DNA of 59,870 nucleotides from Beijerinckiaceae bacterium (GCA_947456505.1 CANGTC010000008.1:1-59870), one strand, 5' to 3'. Counted from the first letter of the stretch, positions 9,552 through 18,548 are shown. Program-made: numbers and translations. The notes: a model not told the origin generated them from the sequence alone.

Positions 9552-9578
9552 GGCGCGCCAAGAAGTTCTTGGCGCGCC
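9552..9578 (-). terminator. Strong 13-bp inverted repeat with T-run on minus strand
   Basis: GGCGCGCCAAGAA, one G, then its exact reverse complement. Read on the minus strand the hairpin is followed by TGTTTTTTT, the form of an intrinsic terminator. It would stop leftward transcription about 77 nt before the start of the receptor gene at 9474, so it insulates that gene rather than ending one. Confidence 0.65.
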
Positions 9579-9792
9579 CAAAATAAGAGCGAAAATTCAC
9601 CCAGTGGATTGCCGGCTGCCATTGCAACCACAAGGGCCAACTTGGCTGCGCTATGCGCAAGTCAAGCGCAGCTGGTTTACTTGCGCCACTGGTTTAATCC
9701 CAATGAAGATCGTCGCCGTATCTGATGTCGCTTGAAACCAGAGGGCAGGAGTGTCTAGTATTCAAAAATCCTTCAGAAGCCCGGAGAGCTCC

Positions 9793-10695
9793 ATGCATTA
9801 TCCCTTTGTTCCCATGCCGCAACGCAAGCCATTGAAATGGCCCAATGGAGCCCGTGTCGCTTTAATGATCACCACCAACCTGGAATATTGGGATGAGGTG
9901 CGCGAGGGCGAAAAGCCATACTATCCTGGTGGTCCGGGCATCGTTGGGGACACTTTAGCGGGCAACGTCTATGATAACCCAAATTGGACTTGGCGCGAAT
10001 ATGGGCAGCGCGTGGGTGTCTGGCGTATGTTCGATATTTTCGAAAAGGCAGGTGTGCCGACCACCTGCACAATGAACGCAAAAATGGGCCTCAAGCGCCG
10101 CGAAGTCATCGACTACGTGAACGCCAAGGGTTGGGAACTTGTCGCACACAATTTCGTCCAATCCGACCTGTTAACCAATTATGCACACGACATCGAGGGT
10201 GAACGCAAACTGATCCGCGAAACGCTCGACACCTACAAGCAAGTCGTCGGACGCCCCGCAAAAGGCTGGCTTTCGAGCTCTCTGCGCAGCACGCTCAACA
10301 CCATCGATTTACTCGCCGAGGAAGGCCTGATCTTCATCACCGACCTGTTGAACGATGATCAACCCTACCTTGTTCAGACGAAATGTGGGCGTCCCATGGT
10401 TTCGGTCCCCTACACCTCGGAGGTCAACGATTTCACCGTGTTCATGCGCCAGGGTAAGGATGTCAACGGCGGCTTCGCCGTCTTCAAGGAGCAGTTCGAC
10501 GAACTCTATCGGGAGGGCGCCGCGAGTGGTCGATTGATGAACATCGGCCTGCATCCCCATGTCATTGGGCAGCCCTTCCGCATCCGCGCGCTGCGCGAAT
10601 TCGTCGATTACGCCAAAAGCTTCCCAGATGTATGGTGGGCGACCCGCGAGGAGATCGCTGAATATTACTTGGCGAACCATACAGATCATATTTGA
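9793..10695 (+). CDS. Polysaccharide deacetylase (NodB)-fold hydrolase, PuuE/allantoinase-like
   Basis: A 300-aa NodB-fold metal hydrolase of the group that includes PuuE-type allantoinase and cyclic imide hydrolases. Visible features: 'PNGARVALMITTNLEYWDE', 'WREYGQRVGVWRMFDIFEK', 'VPTTCTMNA', 'KGWELVAHNFVQSDLL' and 'NIGLHPHVIGQPFRIRAL'. At the usual HxxxH metal site only the first His is present; the second position is Gln (HNFVQ). ATG 9793, after GGAGAG, gives a family-like N-terminus; a GTG at 9751 also has a possible site. It precedes the convergent liv operon and probably hydrolyses a cyclic amide or imide taken up by the neighbouring systems. Confidence 0.82.
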   Translation: MHYPFVPMPQRKPLKWPNGARVALMITTNLEYWDEVREGEKPYYPGGPGIVGDTLAGNVYDNPNWTWREYGQRVGVWRMFDIFEKAGVPTTCTMNAKMGLKRREVIDYVNAKGWELVAHNFVQSDLLTNYAHDIEGERKLIRETLDTYKQVVGRPAKGWLSSSLRSTLNTIDLLAEEGLIFITDLLNDDQPYLVQTKCGRPMVSVPYTSEVNDFTVFMRQGKDVNGGFAVFKEQFDELYREGAASGRLMNIGLHPHVIGQPFRIRALREFVDYAKSFPDVWWATREEIAEYYLANHTDHI

Positions 10696-10718
10696 CACAC
10701 GTTCGCCGGCCGAAATAA

Positions 10719-10750
10719 CGCCCCCGCGGCTTGCTCGCGAGGGCGGTCTT
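10719..10750 (+). terminator. Rho-independent terminator after the deacetylase gene
   Basis: Arms CGCCCCCGCG (10719-10728) and CGCGAGGGCG (10736-10745) pair with one mismatch around a 7-nt loop and are followed by GTCTTTT. It lies between convergent genes and may also work for the liv operon from the other side. Confidence 0.65.
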
Positions 10751-10764
10751 TTCAGAAATAGATA

Positions 10765-11970
10765 TCAACCTTCCGTGCAGGCTTCTGCGGGATGCTGATC
10801 GAACAAATTCCATTTGAGATCGCTGATCTCGATGATGAAACCTGGGAGTCGCGCATCACGGGCGGCGTTGAAGCAGATATTCTCGCCGGATATTCCGGTG
10901 AAGCGAATGCCCTTCAGCGCATCGCGAATCGCAGTGCGCTCGACAGCTGCTTTCGATGGATCGCCGGTGACGTTCCCCTTCTCCATGGCCTGCTTCAGCA
11001 AGTAAACGATGTCATACCCCCAAGCATCTGTGTGATGGGGCGATTTCTTTGAGGTGAGCCCCCGCTTGGCGTTCTCCTCAGCATATTTCTTGACGAAGCT
11101 GCGGGTGGCGTCGTTGCGGTCCCCCCAGAAACCAGCGACGATGAGAAGCCCATCCGCATCGCGCCCAAAGAGCTCGAGCGAATTGGGATCAGCGAAAATC
11201 TGCGATCCGATCACGCGCCCTTTAAATCCCTGCCGACGCAGTTCCTTGATGACTTTGCCAGCGCTATCGGGCGTACCCGCGAGAGCGACGACGTCAGGCT
11301 TGCGCTCCAGCACCTGAGACACCTGCGGTGAAAGGTCGAAACTCTTAAGCTGGAAGGCGACTGGTTCGCCAACGCTGATGCCAGCCGCTTTCAGAATCGC
11401 GGGATAGAATTGCGTGCCCGAGACATTGGACACGCGCTCGTCAGAGACATACATGATCTCCGCTTTAGCGATCGGGATATTTTTCGCCTTAAGCGTGTTG
11501 AGCAGACGGGTGAACTGCGTGCCTTCGTCAGCCGTCAGGCGCCATGCGTAACTGAAATTACCAGTCAATCCGGGAGCGGAAGCGGCATTGGGTATTTGCA
11601 CCACGCCAAGACGCTCGCCAACAGGAAAGGCGACCGCCGCTTCGGCGGACGAGAATGGGCCAATCACGGCCAAGGCGTTGTCGTCCTGCACGAATTTTTG
11701 CGTGGCTGTCGCCGCCTGCTTCGGGTCCGACCCTGTATCATATTTGACAAGCTTGATTTTATGCCCGTTGATTCCGCCCTTGGCGTTGATTTCATCAACA
11801 GCGATATCAACGGATGTTTCCGTCGCCTCACCAACGGTTTTCAATGCGCCTGATTTGACCATGTTGAGACCGATGACGATATCCTGCGCCATCGCGGTCC
11901 CGGCCCCCGCCATCAATAACGCGATCAGACTGATTGTCGCTTTCATCGATGATCTCTTTCGCTTGAACAT
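10765..11970 (-). CDS. Branched-chain amino acid-type ABC transporter, periplasmic binding protein (LivJ-like)
   Basis: A 401-aa type I periplasmic binding protein (Peripla_BP_6). After a signal peptide ending at AMA-QD come 'IVIGLNMVKSGALKTVGEATETSVD', 'INGHKIKLVKYDTGSDPKQAATATQKFV', 'AVIGPFSSAEA' and 'QIPNAASAPGLTG'. GAGGAG 6 nt before ATG 11970 supports the longer start. It is the last gene of a five-gene liv set (H-M-G-F-J) on the minus strand. Family members bind branched-chain amino acids, amides or aromatic acids; the surrounding hydrolases suggest an aromatic or amide ligand here. Confidence 0.9.
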   Translation of the reverse strand: MFKRKRSSMKATISLIALLMAGAGTAMAQDIVIGLNMVKSGALKTVGEATETSVDIAVDEINAKGGINGHKIKLVKYDTGSDPKQAATATQKFVQDDNALAVIGPFSSAEAAVAFPVGERLGVVQIPNAASAPGLTGNFSYAWRLTADEGTQFTRLLNTLKAKNIPIAKAEIMYVSDERVSNVSGTQFYPAILKAAGISVGEPVAFQLKSFDLSPQVSQVLERKPDVVALAGTPDSAGKVIKELRRQGFKGRVIGSQIFADPNSLELFGRDADGLLIVAGFWGDRNDATRSFVKKYAEENAKRGLTSKKSPHHTDAWGYDIVYLLKQAMEKGNVTGDPSKAAVERTAIRDALKGIRFTGISGENICFNAARDARLPGFIIEISDLKWNLFDQHPAEACTEG

Positions 11971-11991
11971 ATTCGTCTCCTCTTTTGAATT

Positions 11992-12705
11992 TCAGCTGTG
12001 AATCTCACCGAGATAGGCTGCGGCGAGTCGATCATTATTCCGTAATTCGTCCGCCGGCCCCTCAAGGACGGCGCGGCCCAACTCCATGACTATTCCACGC
12101 CCGGCGACTTCCAGCGCCAATCGTGTGTTTTGCTCAACCAAAAGAATGGCGAGACCATCGCGATGAATAGCGGCGATGAGTTCAAACAATCGTTCCACAA
12201 GCAAAGGGGAAAGCCCGAGCGAAGGTTCATCAAGCATCATCAGACGGGGGCGCGCCAATAGTGCACGACTGATGGCGAGCATCTGCTGCTCTCCACCAGA
12301 GAGCACCGAAGCCGACATATCGCGGCGGGAGCCCAAATTGGGAAAGCGTGCGTAAATAGCTTCAATGTCGCGCATTATATCGCCATCTTCCCTGCAATAG
12401 GCTCCCATGAGGAGGTTTTCATGCACCGACAGGGTAATGGCGATCTGACGCCCCTCGGGCACCAGTGCAAGGCCACGCTTCAAACGTTGCGGCGGCGGCA
12501 ACCGCGTCACATCCTCGCCGGAGAACAAAACTCTCCCGCTGGCGGTAGGCGTTAGCCCCTGCAAGGCGCGCAGCAAAGATGTCTTACCTGCGCCGTTACT
12601 GCCAAGCACCGTCACGATCTCATCAGCCGCCACACCAAAGGACAGAGATTTGACCGCTTGGTTGCGGCCATAGCGAACGTCAAGATTTTCGAATTCAAGC
12701 AACAC
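11992..12705 (-). CDS. livF: LivF-like ABC transporter ATPase
   Basis: Cytoplasmic ATPase of the liv transporter, 237 aa. Walker A 'GSNGAGKTSLL', signature 'LSGGEQQMLAISRAL', Walker B 'RLMMLDEPSLGLSP' and the LivF-typical 'LAILLVEQNTRLALEVAGRGIVMELGR' are all intact. The start is GTG 12705, preceded by AGGAGC and overlapping the livG stop by 11 nt; the open frame to 12753 lies inside livG. Translational coupling with livG fits the usual heterodimer of the two ATPases. Confidence 0.92.
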   Translation of the reverse strand: MLLEFENLDVRYGRNQAVKSLSFGVAADEIVTVLGSNGAGKTSLLRALQGLTPTASGRVLFSGEDVTRLPPPQRLKRGLALVPEGRQIAITLSVHENLLMGAYCREDGDIMRDIEAIYARFPNLGSRRDMSASVLSGGEQQMLAISRALLARPRLMMLDEPSLGLSPLLVERLFELIAAIHRDGLAILLVEQNTRLALEVAGRGIVMELGRAVLEGPADELRNNDRLAAAYLGEIHS

Positions 12706-13486
12706 GGCCCGCTCCTGACGTTGGAACACTGCGCGCGCCCAGATAGGCCTCACGTACAGCCGGGTCCGCCTGGACGCCTTGGGTTAGGCCATCATAAATC
12801 AACCGTCCAAAATTCAGAACGACTGTGTGGTCGCAAAGCCCATGCACGAAAGCCATGTCATGTTCGACAACCAGCAAGGTCAGACCATCAGCGGTGGCGT
12901 TCTTTAAAAAATCCGAAAGTTCGGCGGTCTCGCGTGGATTGAGCCCCGCCGCAGGCTCATCGAGGATCAACAAACGTGGCCTGCTCATCAGGGCGCGCAC
13001 CACTTCGATCCGCTTACGAGTACCGTATGGAAGGCCAGAAACAGGTCCATCGGGATCAACGTCGACACCAGCGTCGCCAAGTTTTTCAATGGCGACGTGA
13101 CGCGCCGGGTGATTGCGCATCAAGCCGATGGGCGCAAACAGGCCGCCTATGCCCTCGATCTGGGAATGCTGCCCGAGCATCACATTCTCCACAACGGACA
13201 AATGCGGCATCAGGCGGATATTCTGAAATGACCGCGATAGACCAACCCCGATCCGCTTGCGCGCAGGCAATTGATCGATGCGGCGGCCATCAAGATGAAT
13301 GGTTCCTTGATCGAGTGGCACAACACCAGAAATCAGGTTGAACGTTGTTGTTTTACCCGCGCCATTGGGACCTATGAGCGCAGTTCTCCCACCGCGAGGA
13401 ACGGTAAAGCTTACATCCTCGACGACCGTGACGCCCCCAAAATTTTTGCCGAGCTTGTCGATCACCAGCATTGCGTCATTGGACAT
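12695..13486 (-). CDS. livG: LivG-like ABC transporter ATPase
   Basis: Second ATPase of the liv transporter, 263 aa. Walker A 'GPNGAGKTTTFNLISG', the degenerate LivG signature 'GLPYGTRKRIEVVRAL', Walker B 'LLILDEPAAGLNP' and 'LLVVEHDMAFVHGLCDHTVVLNFG' are present. ATG 13486 follows a GGAAG site and overlaps the livM end by 11 nt. It partners LivF on the cytoplasmic side of the LivH/LivM channel. Confidence 0.92.
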   Translation of the reverse strand: MSNDAMLVIDKLGKNFGGVTVVEDVSFTVPRGGRTALIGPNGAGKTTTFNLISGVVPLDQGTIHLDGRRIDQLPARKRIGVGLSRSFQNIRLMPHLSVVENVMLGQHSQIEGIGGLFAPIGLMRNHPARHVAIEKLGDAGVDVDPDGPVSGLPYGTRKRIEVVRALMSRPRLLILDEPAAGLNPRETAELSDFLKNATADGLTLLVVEHDMAFVHGLCDHTVVLNFGRLIYDGLTQGVQADPAVREAYLGARSVPTSGAGRVA

Positions 13487-14351
13487 CGCGCGCTTCCGCT
13501 TTGGGATTTGCAGCCCAGCGCTTTCCAAAGCGCGGCGTGAGCCGATAGATCAATTCACGAGTAATCATGCCTTCGGGCCGCACCGCCATCATCAACACGA
13601 TCGCCGCACCGAAGATTACGAAGCGCCAGGAACCACCAATACGCATCAGTTCCGGGACGATGGTGAAGAACAGGCTACCCGCAAGCGGCCCCCAAGCTGT
13701 TTGCGCACCGCCAATGAGGACAAAGAGAAGAACGAAAATGGAAAGGGTGGAGTTGAAATACTGAGGTTCAACGAAGCTGAAATGATGCGCATAGAGGGCG
13801 CCGGACAAGCCGGCCAGCGCGCCGCCCAGAGTGAAAACCGCAACTTGCGCACCGCGCACATTCACGCCCATGACGGTGGCCACGGCTTCATCATCATGAA
13901 TGGCGCGTAACGCGAGGCCAAAACGTGTCGTCATCAAAAAAAACACCAAAAGCGTGGCGCAAACAGCCGATACAATCAGAACAGAAACCGGCAAATAATC
14001 GGGAACGACAAGGCCCACAGCGCCACCGAAGAAGGTGGCTTGCAGGAGTATGCCCGAGACGACTTCGCCGAAGGCGAAGGTGGCGAGCACCATGTAAACA
14101 CCCCGCGTTCGCAGGACCGGAAAGGATATGAGAAAGCCGACAAGCGCTGTGATCACCATTGCGGCAGGAATTGTCACCCATCCCGCCGTCCAGCCATAAT
14201 TCGAGAGGGTCGCCGCCGCGTAGCCGCCAATGGCCTGAAAACCAGCCCCACCAAGATTCAGCTGACCTGCAGCCGCAGTCACGAATATCGCGTATGCGAA
14301 TATCAAGTTGATGCAAAGAATGGCGACTATGCCCGATACGTAACCGCTCAT
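13476..14351 (-). CDS. livM: LivM-like ABC transporter permease
   Basis: Integral membrane permease, 291 aa, with about eight to nine hydrophobic segments and the family motifs 'GQLNLGGAGFQAIGGYAAA', 'RTRGVYMVLATFAFGEVV' and 'GSLFFTIVPELMR'. AGGAGG lies 9 nt before ATG 14351, so the upstream extension of the frame into livH is not used. It forms the channel with LivH. The C-terminus overlaps the livG start. Confidence 0.9.
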   Translation of the reverse strand: MSGYVSGIVAILCINLIFAYAIFVTAAAGQLNLGGAGFQAIGGYAAATLSNYGWTAGWVTIPAAMVITALVGFLISFPVLRTRGVYMVLATFAFGEVVSGILLQATFFGGAVGLVVPDYLPVSVLIVSAVCATLLVFFLMTTRFGLALRAIHDDEAVATVMGVNVRGAQVAVFTLGGALAGLSGALYAHHFSFVEPQYFNSTLSIFVLLFVLIGGAQTAWGPLAGSLFFTIVPELMRIGGSWRFVIFGAAIVLMMAVRPEGMITRELIYRLTPRFGKRWAANPKAEARDVQ

Positions 14352-14376
14352 GAGGTGGGGCCTCCTGCATGACGCA

Positions 14377-15396
14377 TCATAATTTTCCCTTGCCCACGAC
14401 CGCGCTGCCAATGAGACCTCTCGGTCGAACGATAATCACGAGCAGCAAGAGCCCCCAAATGATCATCTCCACCGCGTCGCCACCAAAAAAATGAATTGTC
14501 ATTGTTTCCGTGAGACCAACGATCAGGCCGCCGAGAATGGCGCCCCAGATGGAGCCAATTCCACCCAGCACCATCGCAGCAATAGCCTTGGCGCCAACAT
14601 GATCGCCCATGAATGGCGAAACATCGCCGTAATTCACCGTGAAGAGCGCAGCAGCCAGACCACATAAAAGACCGGTCAAAAGAAACAGCACGGGAACAAC
14701 ACGGTGCACGTCAACCCCAAGTAGCGATGCAATTTCTGGATTTTCCGCAATGGTGCGAACAGCGCGCCCTATCCTGGTATGCTTAAGCACAAAGGAGAGG
14801 GCCGCAACAACGGAAAGCGCGCAAAGGAGACTGGCGAGTTGCGGCAACCCGACGACGAGACCAAAGAAATGAGCGTCGGCCTTGAATGGCACTGAGAACC
14901 GTTGCGATTCCGAACCAAGCATAATGATGACGAGATGTTCGAAAATTAGAAGAAACCCAAGCGACGAGACCAGTGGAATCGCGTGCTCCGTCGCATCGCC
15001 ATGCTTCGTCTGCAAGTACCGAAAGGTGAAGCGCTCTACGATCAGCGAGGCGACCGTCGCCACCAGGATTCCAGCAATCAGCGCAACCAACCAACCCCAT
15101 CCGCCGGCAAAAGCAATATAGCCACCCTTGGTCAAACCCCATGCAGTCATGCCGGTTAACATGAACAAAGACGGAATCGTGAAGTTCAGGAAGTTAAGAA
15201 CGCCAATGGTCAGCGTGAAGGCGACAGCAACCGTTAGATAAATTGCACCAAGCATGAAACCCGAGACAATTTGCTGTGCTATTACACGTCCCCCCAGGCC
15301 GACGGCGAGCCCTATCATTCCAAGCGCGACAGTCGCATAGATTGCCCGCGAGGCTGCGGCTGACCGTGTTGCACGCATTGCGGGGGCAAGGCTCAT
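14377..15396 (-). CDS. livH: LivH-like ABC transporter permease
   Basis: First gene of the liv operon, a 339-aa permease with 'GFMLGAIYLTVAVAFTLTIGVLNFLNF', 'RTIAENPEIASLLGVDVHRV' and 'GAKAIAAMVLGGIGSIWGAILGGLIVGLTET', all hallmarks of the LivH family. The N-terminus is about 35 residues longer than in many LivH proteins. It is divergent from the FAD hydroxylase at 15679; a 14-bp palindrome in the gap may control both directions. Confidence 0.9.
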   Translation of the reverse strand: MSLAPAMRATRSAAASRAIYATVALGMIGLAVGLGGRVIAQQIVSGFMLGAIYLTVAVAFTLTIGVLNFLNFTIPSLFMLTGMTAWGLTKGGYIAFAGGWGWLVALIAGILVATVASLIVERFTFRYLQTKHGDATEHAIPLVSSLGFLLIFEHLVIIMLGSESQRFSVPFKADAHFFGLVVGLPQLASLLCALSVVAALSFVLKHTRIGRAVRTIAENPEIASLLGVDVHRVVPVLFLLTGLLCGLAAALFTVNYGDVSPFMGDHVGAKAIAAMVLGGIGSIWGAILGGLIVGLTETMTIHFFGGDAVEMIIWGLLLLVIIVRPRGLIGSAVVGKGKL

Positions 15397-15618
15397 GTTG
15401 TGAAAAATCCCACTACGCGTCTGATTTTGCCGCGCCGCCTCAACGTCATCAAATCACGTTTCCGAAAGCAAACCCCATGCCATGAGCGACAAACATCTCC
15501 CCCTCCAGCGAAGCTAAGAATATATCCAGCCTGGGCGGACGCAGGTTGTCGCATGGTCCCTCTCATCGCGGCGGTCACGGCCATCAAACCTCTTGTGAAG
15601 CGTTGTGAAGTCAGCCAT

Positions 15619-15632
15619 GTTGTCCGGACAAC
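15619..15632. promoter_or_regulatory. Palindrome GTTGTCCGGACAAC, candidate GntR operator (site 1)
   Basis: A perfect 14-bp palindrome between livH and the FAD hydroxylase, 46 nt before the hydroxylase start. Its core TGTCCGGACA recurs at 19223-19232 in the other divergent region of the cluster. UTRA-type GntR regulators such as HutC bind short palindromes of similar form (TTGTNTANACAA class), and such a regulator is encoded at 20243. Confidence 0.6.
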
Positions 15633-15678
15633 CTCATTCTGGCGCCGTGGCGCTGACTGTCAAGCGGGATGTTTCTAG

Positions 15679-16872
15679 ATGCAAAAGCAGGTCGTGATCA
15701 TCGGCGCAGGCCCCGTCGGTCTGGTCTCAGCATGCCTGCTGGTGGACGAGGGGATCCCCGTCACGATCATAGAATCCTGCTCCGATTTGCCACGTGATCT
15801 GCGCGCTTCCACCTTTCATCCACCGACAATGGACATGCTGGAACGGTTCGACGTCGTTCAACCCATGATCGATCAAGGGCTGATTTGTCCGACCTGGCAG
15901 TTTCGTGATCGTGCGGATGGTGTTGTATCAGAGTTCGACCTTGCACTTCTGAAGGGCGAAACCAATCATCCCTATCGCCTGCAATGTGAACAATGGCGAC
16001 TGGGCGAAATGCTCCTGGCGCGCCTGCAGACTAATTCTCTGGCCAACATACTCTTCGGTCTCAGCGCAAGCACCGTACGACAATCTGACACTGGCGTCGA
16101 AGTTGATGCAGTCAACGCAAGTGGTGAAACGGAAACGTTTTCAGGCGCCTTCTGCGTTGGCGCCGATGGCATACGCAGCGTCGCCCGCCGCGCCATCGGA
16201 GCCGAATTTGACGGGATGACGATTCCTGAACTCTATCTCACGCTTTCAACCACCTATGATTTCACAGAGGCGATGCCGGATTTGTCCAACATCGCCTATC
16301 TGTCAGATCCGGATGAATGGTTTGTGCTGATCCGCACCGCCAAACTCTGGCGGGCGCTTTTTCCCGTCAGCGCAGCACTTTCGGACCAGCAAGTCACCTC
16401 CCCCGAACTTGCGGAAAAACTTTTACAAGGAGCAGCCAAGCGGAGCGCCCCTTATGAGGTCATTCACCGCACAGCTTATCGCGTGCATGAGAGAGTCGCC
16501 ACCCATTATGTAAAAGGCCGCATCGCCATCGCGGGCGACGCCGCCCATGTAAACAACCCGCTTGGCGGGATGGGGCTGAATGGTGGCGTTCACGACGCCT
16601 ATAACCTTGCCTCGACACTCGTCGAAATTTATAGGGGCGCGCCGCTTGAACTTCTTGGTCGGTATGAGCGGCAACGTCGAAAGGTTGCGCTTGACGTTGT
16701 TCAGCAGACAACGTTGCGGAACCGGGCGATACTGAACACGCGCAGCCCGGAGGCCCGCGCAGCCTATTATGACGATCTGCGCCGCACGGTCGCAGATCCG
16801 ATCACGCACAAAGAATATCTTATGCGCACGTCCATGATCTCGTCGCTCAGAGATGTCGCCAAGATCATCTAG
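15679..16872 (+). CDS. FAD-dependent aromatic hydroxylase (PHBH-fold, group A)
   Basis: A 397-aa single-component flavoprotein monooxygenase. The N-terminal Rossmann motif 'VVIIGAGPVGLVSACLL', the middle 'FCVGADGIRSVARRAIG' (DG motif) and the C-terminal FAD site 'IAIAGDAAHVNNPLGGMGLNGGVHDA' are intact. Such enzymes hydroxylate phenols, salicylates or hydroxypyridines with NAD(P)H and O2 in the cytoplasm. The length is like NicC/PobA rather than the longer TfdB type. It lies 46 nt after the palindrome at 15619 and its end overlaps the convergent hydrolase by 4 nt. Together with the amidase and isomerase-like genes opposite, it suggests breakdown of a nitrogen-containing ring; the substrate is not known. 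Confidence 0.87.
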   Translation: MQKQVVIIGAGPVGLVSACLLVDEGIPVTIIESCSDLPRDLRASTFHPPTMDMLERFDVVQPMIDQGLICPTWQFRDRADGVVSEFDLALLKGETNHPYRLQCEQWRLGEMLLARLQTNSLANILFGLSASTVRQSDTGVEVDAVNASGETETFSGAFCVGADGIRSVARRAIGAEFDGMTIPELYLTLSTTYDFTEAMPDLSNIAYLSDPDEWFVLIRTAKLWRALFPVSAALSDQQVTSPELAEKLLQGAAKRSAPYEVIHRTAYRVHERVATHYVKGRIAIAGDAAHVNNPLGGMGLNGGVHDAYNLASTLVEIYRGAPLELLGRYERQRRKVALDVVQQTTLRNRAILNTRSPEARAAYYDDLRRTVADPITHKEYLMRTSMISSLRDVAKII

Positions 16873-17762
16873 ACCGGACGACCGAAGCAGTCGCAAAAAA
16901 TCGGCCTATGGCGTGCGCCCTCGCGTTTGATGCGCATGCCGAAGGCCTCTCGTACATGGGCTGGCGCAAGCACCAAATCGGATGACGATGCGCGCTCGAT
17001 GATCGATTCGCGCGTGTTGATCGCAGCCGACGGATCGAAGCACAAAAAGCTCGCCCATTCGGGATAGGGAACCTGAACAGGGGAATGAATGGCGTCTCCG
17101 CAAAATAAGACATCGGGCCCATTGAGCTGTGAGATCTGCAACCCTATTTGTCCGGCAGTGTGGCCGGGCAAGGGGACAATGACCGCGCCATCGGCAACTT
17201 CATCATTCGCTGCAACTGTATCGATCATTCCTGCCTCAAGAACAGGCAAGACGCTATCCTGATAGGAACCGTGGTTTACCTCGGGCGATTTCGCGGCCTG
17301 CGCCTGCCAATATGCAAGCTCTTCGTAGCCGACGATGTATCGGGCGTTGGGAAAGGTCGGCGTCCATTTCCCATTTTCAAGTCGCGTATTCCAACCAACG
17401 TGATCGGCATGCAAATGGGTGCACATCACGATATCTATGTCTTCGGGCCTACAGCCGACTTGCGCCAGCTTCGACAAAAAATCTGTACCCTGGCGTTGAT
17501 GCCACTCCACCCGCTGTGGGCGCTCTTTATGCTCTCCTACACAAGCGTCAACCAGAATGGTCTGCCCCCCGACGCGAGCGACATTGCTCTTGATCGCGAT
17601 CCGCACCATCCCGCGCGCGTAATCCACATGGTCGCCTTCAAACAAATGACGCCAAGGCTCCAAAGCCGCCACGTTCCCCGCAGGCAGGAGCATGGATAGG
17701 GGCATTTCGTAAAGGTCGAGATCGACAATCGTTTCAATCGCGGGACGATCTGTGGCGCGCAT
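16869..17762 (-). CDS. Metallo-beta-lactamase-fold hydrolase
   Basis: A 297-aa MBL-fold hydrolase with a complete two-metal site: 'CTHLHADHVGWN' (HxHxDH), 'VPLPGHTAGQIGLQ' and 'VLFCGDAIHSP', plus a C-terminal His in 'LAPAHV'. It has no signal peptide and is related to AHL-lactonase/methyl-parathion-hydrolase-like proteins. GAGG 7 nt before ATG 17762 fixes the start over a TTG at 17777. It is third in a minus-strand operon with the cysteine hydrolase and the racemase-like protein (24-nt gap), so a lactone, ester or amide intermediate is the likely substrate. Confidence 0.88.
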   Translation of the reverse strand: MRATDRPAIETIVDLDLYEMPLSMLLPAGNVAALEPWRHLFEGDHVDYARGMVRIAIKSNVARVGGQTILVDACVGEHKERPQRVEWHQRQGTDFLSKLAQVGCRPEDIDIVMCTHLHADHVGWNTRLENGKWTPTFPNARYIVGYEELAYWQAQAAKSPEVNHGSYQDSVLPVLEAGMIDTVAANDEVADGAVIVPLPGHTAGQIGLQISQLNGPDVLFCGDAIHSPVQVPYPEWASFLCFDPSAAINTRESIIERASSSDLVLAPAHVREAFGMRIKREGARHRPIFCDCFGRPV

Positions 17763-17786
17763 GCTGAAGCCTCGCAATACGGGTCG

Positions 17787-18533
17787 CTAGAATTCCTCAA
17801 GTAGTCGCCCAAGCCCCTCGATCTTGTCATTGATGCCATTGGCCCTAAGAGCATGCCAATAGGTAGCGGTGTTGATGGCGATCACGGGCTTGCCAAGCCA
17901 CATTTCCGCTGCGGCCGCCAGCCGCACCATGGAAAGATTTGTCCCAACCTGAACAATGGCGTCGATGTCGTCGCCGTCAAGCTTGCGCAGGGCGTCGCGC
18001 AGGGTCGCAGTGGTCTGTTCCGCGATATTGGTCCAGGAGCGACATTGGAGGGGAATGTCGCGGACAACTGTGAAGCCCATGTCGCCGAAATAGCGCGCGA
18101 CTTCGGTGTTCATCACCGGCCAGTAGGGAGAGAGGATGGAGATGCGCTTCACGCCGCCGTAGACGCCCAGGGCTTCAGCACAGGCTTTGCTGCCCATGCT
18201 CAACTTGACGCCCGAAACGCCTTCCACTTTTTCCTGAAAGGTCGCCGCGCCCTTGGCTCCGTCGAAAAAGGTGACGGCGGACATGCCCATCACGAGATAA
18301 TCGGGCTTGGCTGTCATGACGCTTTTCACAGCGTCCAAGACATTATCGGCGATGGTGTTCGCACCCGCACGAAAGCTTTCATTGCTAACCGCCTGGGCGT
18401 CCGGGGTCCAAATTCGGCTATAGTGGTTCGTCACACCCACCGGCCGCATAGCCTCGAAGTCGGGCTGGACAATGGTGTTGGTGGAAGGGCCAAGCACGCC
18501 GAATTTTTTGCGCCATCCCAATACGTCCCGCAT
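17787..18533 (-). CDS. Asp/Glu-racemase-superfamily protein (maleate isomerase/AMDase-like) lacking both catalytic Cys
   Basis: A 248-aa member of the maleate isomerase/arylmalonate decarboxylase family by 'FGVLGPSTNTIVQPDF', 'YGGVKRISILSPYWPVMN' and 'WLGKPVIAINTATYWHALRANGI'. In the known enzymes one Cys sits after the strand 'DYLVMGxS' and a second before 'TNL'. Here those places read 'LVMGMSAVTF' and 'VQVGTNLSMV', so both appear replaced. The two cysteines present lie elsewhere (GSKACAEA, LQCRSW). AGGAGG precedes ATG 18533. It lies in an operon with the cysteine hydrolase and the MBL hydrolase. A cofactor-free Cys isomerase mechanism is unlikely; the activity is unknown. Confidence 0.82.
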   Translation of the reverse strand: MRDVLGWRKKFGVLGPSTNTIVQPDFEAMRPVGVTNHYSRIWTPDAQAVSNESFRAGANTIADNVLDAVKSVMTAKPDYLVMGMSAVTFFDGAKGAATFQEKVEGVSGVKLSMGSKACAEALGVYGGVKRISILSPYWPVMNTEVARYFGDMGFTVVRDIPLQCRSWTNIAEQTTATLRDALRKLDGDDIDAIVQVGTNLSMVRLAAAAEMWLGKPVIAINTATYWHALRANGINDKIEGLGRLLEEF

Positions 18534-18548
18534 CCAAGCCTCCTTTGT

